From: Dehalococcoidales bacterium
Lineage (GTDB): Bacteria; Chloroflexota; Dehalococcoidia; Dehalococcoidales; RBG-16-60-22
Length of the DNA: 5,102 bases
Assembly: GCA_030606585.1 (NCBI GenBank)
Contig: JAUWGD010000126.1
Span: forward strand, 1-5,102
Direction: 5' to 3'
Each line of letters begins with the position of its first letter. The stretch's first letter is position 1. This document shows positions 1 through 5,102 of the stretch, one piece after another. A program made the translations under genes and the position numbers. Below the pieces are notes generated by a model. That model was not told the DNA's origin, ran no database searches, and saw nothing but the letters and a program-made list of their open reading frames with translations.

Positions 1-1
1 C

Positions 2-538
2 AGTAAAGACGCCAATGAGGATAAAGCCCTGGAGGAAAAGCTCAAAAACGACGAGAAGGAATGCGCCGAGCACCTCATGCTGGTGGACCTCGCCCGCAAC
101 GACGTCGGCAGAATCAGCCGGGCGGGCACGGTAGAGGTCACCCAGTTCATGGACATCGAGCGCTACTCGCACGTCATGCACCTGGTATCGCACGTACAGG
201 GGAGACTGCGGGAGGGATTCACGCAGTTCGACGCCATGCGCGCCTGCTTCCCGGCGGGCACGGTCTCCGGAGCGCCCAAGATACGCGCCATGGAAATAAT
301 CGCCGAACTGGAGCCGGACAGGCGGGGGCCATATGCGGGGTCGGTGGGTTATTTCGACTTCTCCGGAAACATGGATACGGCTATCGCTATACGTACCATA
401 GTAATAAAAGACGGGGTGGCCTACGTGCAGGCGGGGGGAGGCGTGGTAGCCGACAGCGTCCCCGAAAAGGAATACCAGGAAAGCCTGAGCAAAGCCCAGG
501 CGCTGCTTACCGCGATAGATAATGCGGAGGCCACTTAA
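2..538 (+). CDS. trpE: Anthranilate synthase component I, C-terminal part (5' end outside window)
   Basis: TrpE converts chorismate to anthranilate and pyruvate in the cytoplasm, using ammonia supplied by TrpG. Only the last 178 residues are present; the frame is open from base 2 to the TAA at 536-538, and the family is usually about 460-520 aa. What is visible is the chorismate-binding catalytic core: MLVDLARND (fragment residues 26-34), the active-site region around H60 (MHLVS), FPAGTVSGAPKIRAMEII (83-100), GPYAG (109-113), GYFDFSGNMDTAIAIRT (116-132) and QAGGGVVADSVPEKEYQE (143-160). These favour TrpE; PabB and other chorismate-utilising enzymes share the fold, but the adjacent trpG and trpDCFB settle it. 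The N-terminal domain that carries tryptophan feedback inhibition is outside the window. The gene ends 1 nt before the trpG start, implying translational coupling. No truncation or frameshift is seen in the part present. Confidence 0.96.
   Translation, partial: SKDANEDKALEEKLKNDEKECAEHLMLVDLARNDVGRISRAGTVEVTQFMDIERYSHVMHLVSHVQGRLREGFTQFDAMRACFPAGTVSGAPKIRAMEIIAELEPDRRGPYAGSVGYFDFSGNMDTAIAIRTIVIKDGVAYVQAGGGVVADSVPEKEYQESLSKAQALLTAIDNAEAT
526..530 (+). promoter_or_regulatory. Ribosome binding site for trpG (decides the start)
   Basis: GGAGG lies inside the 3' end of trpE, 9 nt before the ATG at 540. An in-frame ATG at 522 would add six residues (MRRPLK) but lies upstream of this site. TrpG proteins normally begin directly with M-I-L-L-I-D-N-Y-D-S-like sequence, so 540 is chosen. 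Confidence 0.75.
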
Positions 539-539
539 G

Positions 540-1130
540 ATGATTCTGCTGATTGACAACTACGACAGCTTTACCTATAACCTCTACCAGTACCTCAGCG
601 AACTGGGGGAGGAGGTAAAGGTGGTCAGGAACGACGCCATGACCCTCGACGAAATAGAGAAGCTGGCACCGGAGCGGATAGTCATATCGCCGGGGCCGGG
701 TACGCCGCAGGACGCCGGAATATCCAACGATGTTATCAGGACATTCGGGGGGAGGCTGCCGATACTGGGGGTCTGCCTGGGGCACCAGTGCATCGCTCAC
801 GCTTACGGCGGAATCGTTACCCACGCGGGGGAAATAAAGCACGGCAAGACTTCACTGATAAAACACGACGGCAAGGGAGTCTTCGCCGGACTGCCGGATC
901 CGTTCCCGGCCGTGCGTTATCACTCGCTGGCGGTACAACGTGAAAGCCTGCCCGAATGCCTGGAGGTTACCGCGCGGACATTCAATGATATAATCATGGG
1001 GCTGAGGCACCGCGAGTACGCGGTCGAGGGAGTACAGTTCCACCCGGAATCTATTATGACCGAAATCGGGAAGGACTTATTAAAGAATTTCCTGCAAATG
1101 TCCTATACTGGAGGAAAAGTGGGGAGGTAA
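540..1130 (+). CDS. trpG: Anthranilate synthase component II, glutamine amidotransferase
   Basis: TrpG hydrolyses glutamine and passes ammonia to TrpE for anthranilate synthesis. The product is 196 aa, the normal size for a stand-alone class I amidotransferase subunit. Visible motifs are the N-terminal LLIDNYDSFTYNL (3-15), PGPGTP (51-56, oxyanion region), the nucleophile elbow GVCLGHQ (77-83) with Cys79, YHSL (127-130) and the HPE motif with His168 and Glu170, so the Cys-His-Glu triad is complete. The start at 540 is supported by GGAGG at 526-530; a longer form from 522 is possible but unlikely. As in many bacteria, the subunit could also serve aminodeoxychorismate synthase (PabA role); the sequence does not decide this. 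The last codons (…TGGKVGR) are purine-rich and double as the Shine-Dalgarno sequence of the next gene. The stop TAA at 1128-1130 overlaps an ATG at 1130. Confidence 0.96.
   Translation: MILLIDNYDSFTYNLYQYLSELGEEVKVVRNDAMTLDEIEKLAPERIVISPGPGTPQDAGISNDVIRTFGGRLPILGVCLGHQCIAHAYGGIVTHAGEIKHGKTSLIKHDGKGVFAGLPDPFPAVRYHSLAVQRESLPECLEVTARTFNDIIMGLRHREYAVEGVQFHPESIMTEIGKDLLKNFLQMSYTGGKVGR
1113..1128 (+). repeat. Copy 1 of a 16-nt purine-rich repeat carrying a strong Shine-Dalgarno
   Basis: GGAAAAGTGGGGAGGT at the 3' end of trpG matches GGAAAAATGGGGAGGT at 1560-1575 in 15 of 16 positions. Each copy sits just ahead of one of the two inserted membrane-protein genes. The GGGGAGG core (1121-1127) is 8 nt before the ATG at 1136 and only 2 nt before the ATG at 1130, so it supports the 1136 start for the first inserted gene. 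Confidence 0.6.
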
Positions 1131-1135
1131 TGATA

Positions 1136-1495
1136 ATGAAATATAGTATACCAATCGCCATCCTTATAATGATCATAGGTATCGTGATTATTATCACAGC
1201 ACTCGTCAGCCCGATGATGCTACAGCTGAAAATCGCTCTGGCACTAGCTGGCGCGGCGCTTATTTCCTCAGGACTGATACAATTAGGGCAAGCTCAAGAC
1301 AAAAAGCAGGACAAAAAGTGGGACGAGGAAAAACATCAGCGGATAATGGACAAACTTGAGAAAATAGAGGAAGAACTTACAAAGCTGGAGCAGCCCAAAA
1401 ATACAGGAGTGGTTATTGCCGATGTACTGGCCTCCGGTTTGAAATATTACTCCGAACATTTGAACAAGCCTGAGAAGGAAGAGAAGAAAGAGTAG
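1136..1495 (+). CDS. Small two-helix membrane protein with charged coiled-coil tail, unknown function
   Basis: I do not recognise this family with certainty. The 119-aa product has two predicted membrane helices (about 4-24, rich in Ile, and 29-50) joined by a very short loop. A highly charged helix follows at about 53-86 with hydrophobic heptad positions I70, L74, I77, L81 and L84, typical of a coiled coil. A short amphipathic stretch, GVVIADVLASGLKYYSEHL (91-109), precedes a Lys/Glu-rich end. The likely topology is a membrane hairpin with both ends in the cytoplasm. There is no cleavable signal peptide and no catalytic motif. The start at 1136 is preferred over 1130 (MIM…) because GGGGAGG at 1121-1127 is then 8 nt away. 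GC is about 44% by hand count, below the flanking trp genes. It sits between trpG and trpD, where no pathway role is expected. That it is a real gene is supported by the strong ribosome site, the coherent architecture and the same strand as the operon. Confidence 0.8.
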   Translation: MKYSIPIAILIMIIGIVIIITALVSPMMLQLKIALALAGAALISSGLIQLGQAQDKKQDKKWDEEKHQRIMDKLEKIEEELTKLEQPKNTGVVIADVLASGLKYYSEHLNKPEKEEKKE

Positions 1496-1580
1496 CCAGC
1501 GGGATAAGCGGTAGGTGATGCGAGGGTGGTTTGGGTGGGAAAAGATAAAAACGATAAGGGGAAAAATGGGGAGGTGAAAT
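1496..1580 (+). other. Purine/G-rich spacer between the two inserted genes
   Basis: This 85-nt spacer is the only sizeable non-coding gap in the window. It is strongly purine-rich on the + strand, with few C residues, so it cannot form a stable GC hairpin. I see no intrinsic terminator, and transcription presumably reads through to trpD. G runs at 1524-1526, 1528-1529, 1533-1535 and 1537-1539 are separated by 1-3 nt, which would allow a two-tier G-quadruplex in the transcript; further GGGG runs lie at 1558-1561 and 1568-1571. No convincing promoter is seen. Confidence 0.5.
1560..1575 (+). repeat. Copy 2 of the 16-nt purine-rich repeat, with the ribosome binding site of the second inserted gene
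   Basis: GGAAAAATGGGGAGGT differs from 1113-1128 at one position. Its GGGGAGG core (1568-1574) ends 6 nt before the ATG at 1581, an ideal Shine-Dalgarno. Directly after the repeat comes GAAATAT, which also follows copy 1 after a 9-nt gap (1138-1144), so the similarity extends beyond the ribosome site itself. Confidence 0.6.
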
Positions 1581-2225
1581 ATGGGAAAATATGTAACAGG
1601 CGCTATAATTATTGCCCTTCTTACGATAATAGGTGCACTTGCTCTTTATATAATCAACAGGGCTAGCGTAAATATTGCACAACTAATTCAAATACTTGTA
1701 ACATGTGCTCTCGCATTTATTACTCTCGCTTATGTTATGCGAACTGCTGAAATTGCAGAAGCAACGGCACAACAAGCGGAAGCAAGTGTGAAAATGGCTA
1801 AGGAGATGGAAAACCAAAGATACAGTACAGTTCGCCCTGTTATAGATATAGAGGTGAAACCTTTGAGTAATATGGAGCTAACTAAACAGGCATACACTAA
1901 GGCGGGAGAATTACAATTACCTAAGACTCTATTATGTAAATTACGAAATATTGGTCTCGGACCAGCCATAGATACATATTCATTTATTTTACTTGATAAT
2001 GATAATCCTGTAAGGCAGAAACATGGTGTTCTTAAAGTTCAAGATGAATTACCTAAAGTATCATTATGTTTAGAACAGAGAGACGAAGACTGGTTTTTAG
2101 TAGTGTACTACAGAGATATATATGGAAGGAGTTTTGAGTCAACCCGAGAAATAATAATTAGTCAAAAAGCAAATGCATTTACATTTGGACGGTTTGATAC
2201 CAGTCGGCTTAAAAAGGACGAATAG
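1581..2225 (+). CDS. Two-helix membrane protein with soluble C-terminal domain, unknown function
   Basis: No named family is recognised. The 214-aa product has two membrane helices (about 5-25 and 32-54), then an Ala/Glu/Gln-rich helix (55-80), then a soluble domain of about 130 residues that probably lies in the cytoplasm. The conserved-looking landmarks in that domain are RPVIDIEV (85-92), LRNIGLGPAID (121-131) and VVYYRDIYGRSF (174-185). This arrangement (membrane hairpin, helix, 'RP', 'N-G-GPA', 'Y-D-G-x-x-F') is one I associate from memory with uncharacterised bacterial membrane proteins that have a beta-rich C-terminal domain; this is unverified. The start is well supported by GGGGAGGTGA at 1568-1577. 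GC is about 36% by hand count (233 of 645), against about 60% in trpD, with frequent AT-rich codons such as TTA, ATA and AGA, suggesting foreign origin. Its TAG stop (2223-2225) lies 2 nt before the trpD ATG, so trpD translation is probably coupled to it. Confidence 0.85.
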   Translation: MGKYVTGAIIIALLTIIGALALYIINRASVNIAQLIQILVTCALAFITLAYVMRTAEIAEATAQQAEASVKMAKEMENQRYSTVRPVIDIEVKPLSNMELTKQAYTKAGELQLPKTLLCKLRNIGLGPAIDTYSFILLDNDNPVRQKHGVLKVQDELPKVSLCLEQRDEDWFLVVYYRDIYGRSFESTREIIISQKANAFTFGRFDTSRLKKDE

Positions 2226-2227
2226 CC

Positions 2228-3250
2228 ATGATTAAAGAAGCCATCGGCAGTTTAGTGGAAGGGCGTTCCCTGAGCTTCGAAGAGGCCTCCGGCAGCATGG
2301 AGGAGCTAATGAACGGGGTGGCGACCCCAGCGCAAATAAGCGCCTTCCTGACAGCCCTGTGCGCCAAGGGCGAGACATCCGACGAGATAACGGGGCTGGC
2401 CAGCGTCATGAGGGCTAAGGCCTTACCGGTAAACGTAAGCGGCACGACTATCGATATCGTGGGGACGGGGGGAGACGGCTCGGGCAGCTTTAATATATCC
2501 ACGGCGGCGGCTTTGGTGTTGGCGGGGGCGGGGTTTAAAGTAGCCAAGCACGGCAACCGCGCCGCTTCCAGCCAGTGCGGCAGCGCCGATATCCTCGAAG
2601 CGCTGGGGGTAAAGATAGAACTCGGCCCGAGAGCAGTAGCCGAGTGTATTGAGAAAGTCGGCATAGGCTTCATGTTCGCCCCCGTTTTCCACCCGGCGAT
2701 GAAGCATGCCGCTCCAGTCCGCCGGGAAATCGGCATACGCACAGTATTCAATATCCTCGGCCCGCTGACCAATCCCGCCAGCGCTGAACACGTTGTGCTC
2801 GGCGTACCCGGCAAAGAACATGGCGATAAGATAGCCGCTGCGCTTTACCGACTCGGCACGAAACATTCGCTGGTAGTACACGGCACTGACGGCCTTGATG
2901 AAATAACGATTAGCGGGAAGTCGCTGGTCTGGGATGTCAGCGAAGACGCACTATCGGAACCTTATGAAATATCGCCAGGAAGCTTCGGGTTCGAAGAAGC
3001 GGCCAGGTCGGAAATCCTGGGAGGCACTCCGGAGGAAAACGCCGCGACGCTGCGGCGCATCCTCGATGGAGAAGCCAGCGCCCTGCGTAACACGGTCGTG
3101 ATGAATGCCGCCGCGGGGCTGGTCGCCGGGAATGTGACGGCAGACTTTAAAAACGCGGCACAACTGGCCGAAGTAGCCATAGACAGCGGCCGGGCAATGG
3201 GTAAACTGAAACAGCTGGCGGAGTTAAGCCAGCGTCTGGGGCAATCATGA
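2228..3250 (+). CDS. trpD: Anthranilate phosphoribosyltransferase
   Basis: TrpD joins anthranilate to PRPP, giving N-(5'-phosphoribosyl)anthranilate and pyrophosphate, the second step of the pathway. The product is 340 aa, the usual length, and is the stand-alone enzyme with no amidotransferase fusion. Motifs in order are the PRPP-binding DIVGTGGDGSGSFNISTA (76-93, GTGGD at 79-83), KHGNRAASSQCGSADILEALG (107-127), the anthranilate-site region FMFAPVFHPAMKHAAPVRREIGIRTVFNILGPLTNP (148-183) and the Mg-site DGLDE (221-225). All key family features are present, and the N-terminal helical domain is complete. The start at 2228 has only a weak AAGGA (2214-2218) and lies 2 nt after the preceding stop, so coupled re-initiation is likely. 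Its stop TGA overlaps the trpC start in ATGA. Confidence 0.97.
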   Translation: MIKEAIGSLVEGRSLSFEEASGSMEELMNGVATPAQISAFLTALCAKGETSDEITGLASVMRAKALPVNVSGTTIDIVGTGGDGSGSFNISTAAALVLAGAGFKVAKHGNRAASSQCGSADILEALGVKIELGPRAVAECIEKVGIGFMFAPVFHPAMKHAAPVRREIGIRTVFNILGPLTNPASAEHVVLGVPGKEHGDKIAAALYRLGTKHSLVVHGTDGLDEITISGKSLVWDVSEDALSEPYEISPGSFGFEEAARSEILGGTPEENAATLRRILDGEASALRNTVVMNAAAGLVAGNVTADFKNAAQLAEVAIDSGRAMGKLKQLAELSQRLGQS

Positions 3251-4023
3251 GACCAACGATACTGGAAAAAATACTCGCCGATAAGAAGATAGAAGTGGAG
3301 CAGAGAAAACAGCTTCTGCCACTATCCGATTTGAAGGAGCGCATCGCCCAGTATAAACCACTCGACTTTGCCGCCTCGTTTAAAGGCGAGGGCATCAAGC
3401 TGATAGCCGAGGTGAAAAAGGCATCACCTTCCAAGGGAGTACTATGTCCTGACCTGGACCCCGTGGCGCTGGCCATGACTTACGCACAAAACGGCGCCGC
3501 GGCGATATCGGTATTGACCGAGGTCACACACTTCCAGGGCAGCCTGAAATGCCTGGCTTCGATTAGAGAAAAGGTGAACATACCGCTGCTGCGCAAGGAC
3601 TTTATTTTTGAAGAATACCAGGTTTACGAGTCCGCCGCATTCGGCGCCGATGCCATCTTGTTAATAGCATCAGTACTGAGTCCGGAACAGCTCGGCGAAC
3701 TACTGGAGATAAGTCATAACCTGGGACTATTTTGCCTGGTCGAAGTGCACAACGAGGACGACCTTTTTACGGCGCTCCTGGCGGGAGCTAAAATAATCAG
3801 CATTAACAATCGCGACCTTAATACATTCAAGGTAGATACCAATACGACACGCCGACTGCGAATGCTCATTCCGCAGGAGTGTATCGTTATAGGCGCAAGC
3901 GGTATCCATAACAAAGACGATATGAAGAAAATGAAGGCGTGCAAGGTGGACGCCGTGCTGGTGGGCGAGGCGCTGGTTACCGCCGACGACGTCCCGGCTA
4001 AAATCAAGGAACTGATGTCATGA
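3247..4023 (+). CDS. trpC: Indole-3-glycerol phosphate synthase
   Basis: TrpC closes the indole ring, turning carboxyphenylamino-deoxyribulose phosphate into indole-3-glycerol phosphate with loss of CO2 and water. The product is 258 aa, a standard single-domain TIM barrel not fused to TrpF. By motif alignment to the Sulfolobus enzyme I place the catalytic residues at E55 and K57 (IAEVKKASPSKG, 53-64), K117 (LLRKDF, 114-119), E166 (LVEVHNE), N187 (INNRDL) and S218 (GASGI). The Glu that usually precedes this Ser (as in SESGI/AESGI) is Ala217 here. Otherwise the active site looks complete. The gene overlaps trpD at its start and trpF at its end, both by 4 nt (ATGA), with no strong ribosome site of its own, so translational coupling is likely. 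Confidence 0.97.
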   Translation: MRPTILEKILADKKIEVEQRKQLLPLSDLKERIAQYKPLDFAASFKGEGIKLIAEVKKASPSKGVLCPDLDPVALAMTYAQNGAAAISVLTEVTHFQGSLKCLASIREKVNIPLLRKDFIFEEYQVYESAAFGADAILLIASVLSPEQLGELLEISHNLGLFCLVEVHNEDDLFTALLAGAKIISINNRDLNTFKVDTNTTRRLRMLIPQECIVIGASGIHNKDDMKKMKACKVDAVLVGEALVTADDVPAKIKELMS

Positions 4024-4662
4024 CCAGAATCAAGATTTGCGGCATTAAAAACGAAGAGCAAGCGCTGGCCGCGGCGGAAGCCGGGGCGGACTTCATCGGG
4101 CTGGTGTTCGCGCAGAGTCCGCGACAGGTCACTCCCGCGCGGGCGGAAAAGATAGTAACGGAACTGAAGAATAAAAAGGCTTCCGTGGAGGTCGTCGGCG
4201 TTTTCGTCAACGCGCACGTGGGTACGGTAAACAGGACTGCCGAGAGGTGCAATCTCGACTGGGTGCAGATGAGCGGCGACGAGCCATGGGAATACTGCCG
4301 CGAGCTTGCCCATCCGGTGATACAGGTTATTAGAGTAAGCAGAAATAATAAACCGGAGCAGGTATGCCGGGACCTTGCCTACGGGACGAAACTGCTCAAG
4401 AAACAGAGGCATATATACCTCATCGACTCCAACGTAAGCGACAGGTACGGCGGCACGGGTAAAAAGTTCGACTGGAAGCTGGCGGTGCCGATAGCCAGGG
4501 AGTTCTCGGTGATTATAGCCGGAGGGCTAAAGCCGGACAACGTTGGCGAAGCGATAAAAGTGATATCCCCGTGGGGAGTGGATGTATCGTCGGGGGTGGA
4601 AACGAAGGGTGTCAAAGATATGGAAAAAGTAAGCAAGTTCATAGAAGCGGTAAGGGGAGCCG

Positions 4663-4676
<14 letters not shown>
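4020..4676 (+). CDS. trpF: Phosphoribosylanthranilate isomerase
   Basis: TrpF performs the Amadori rearrangement of phosphoribosylanthranilate to the CdRP substrate of TrpC. The product is 218 aa, slightly long for the family (about 200-215), and is a separate TIM barrel. Visible motifs are KICGIK (5-10) with the general base Cys7, FAQSPRQV (30-37) with Arg35, VVGVFVN (58-64), VQMSGDE (82-88), YLIDS with the general acid Asp136, GGTGKKFDW (144-152), the phosphate-binding IIAGGL (165-170) and VDVSSGVE (187-194). The usual Q-L-H-G of the fourth strand reads Q-M-S-G here, so the common His is Ser. A weak AAGGA at 4006-4010 lies 9 nt before the ATG, and the start overlaps the trpC stop. The end overlaps trpB by 14 nt. 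Confidence 0.96.

Positions 4677-5102
<426 letters not shown>

Noticed and set aside
61..522. A 153-codon + strand frame overlapping trpE
   Set aside because: It is Arg/Gly/His-rich and out of frame with the clearly conserved TrpE core; a shadow frame.
522..539. Upstream trpG start at 522 (adds MRRPLK)
   Set aside because: GGAGG at 526-530 would lie inside that reading, and the family N-terminus begins at the Met encoded at 540.
1531..1558. Possible promoter for the second inserted gene (TTGGGT, 16-nt gap, GATAAG)
   Set aside because: Only three of six -35 and four of six -10 bases match the consensus, in purine-rich sequence where such matches arise by chance.
1496..1580. Terminator or attenuator between the inserted genes
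   Set aside because: The spacer has almost no C to pair with its G runs and no hairpin followed by a T run, so it cannot form an intrinsic terminator.
1100..2260. Insertion sequence or integron-type element carrying the two membrane genes
   Set aside because: There is no transposase or integrase, no terminal inverted repeats and no attachment-site-like repeat at the edges; only a 5-bp ATGAT match that is largely start-codon sequence.
2209..2814. A 201-codon - strand open frame opposite trpD
   Set aside because: It is antisense to the conserved TrpD motifs, with a low-complexity Ala/Pro/Ser-rich translation and no ribosome site that would favour it.
3714..4412. A 232-codon open frame on the - strand across the trpC-trpF junction
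   Set aside because: It lies fully antisense to two clear enzyme genes, its translation is Arg/Ser/Leu-rich without recognisable domains, and such shadows are common in GC-rich coding DNA.

Overview
This window is the central part of a tryptophan biosynthesis operon, read entirely on the + strand in the order trpE (3' part) - trpG - two unrelated membrane-protein genes - trpD - trpC - trpF - trpB (5' part). The six trp products are recognised directly from family motifs: the chorismate-binding core of TrpE, the Cys-His-Glu triad of TrpG, GTGGD/KHGNR of TrpD, the catalytic lysines of TrpC, KICGIK of TrpF and HTGAHK/ETGAGQHG of TrpB. Both ends are cut by the window, so the trpE start with any leader or attenuator, the rest of trpB and any trpA lie outside.

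The trp genes are moderately GC-rich (about 60% in the trpD lines I counted), and separate trpE, trpG, trpD, trpC, trpF and trpB cistrons are tightly packed. This fits a bacterium, and the gene order and protein style remind me of Dehalococcoidia/Chloroflexota. That assignment is an impression and not proven by anything in the window.

Layout: trpE ends 1 nt before the trpG start at 540. trpG ends at 1130. From there to 2225 lies an insert of about 1.1 kb with two small genes. The first encodes a 119-aa two-helix membrane protein with a charged coiled coil (about 44% GC by hand count). The second encodes a 214-aa two-helix membrane protein with a soluble C-terminal domain (about 36% GC). An 85-nt purine/G-rich spacer with no terminator-like hairpin separates them. 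trpD starts only 2 nt after the second insert gene. trpD/trpC and trpC/trpF overlap by 4 nt (ATGA), and trpF/trpB overlap by 14 nt.

Together the trp enzymes take chorismate to anthranilate (TrpE+TrpG), phosphoribosylanthranilate (TrpD), CdRP (TrpF), indole-3-glycerol phosphate (TrpC) and, with TrpA, tryptophan (TrpB). The two membrane genes have no evident role in this pathway. They are the most unusual part of the window, because they are compositionally foreign yet fitted seamlessly into an operon that otherwise looks translationally coupled throughout.
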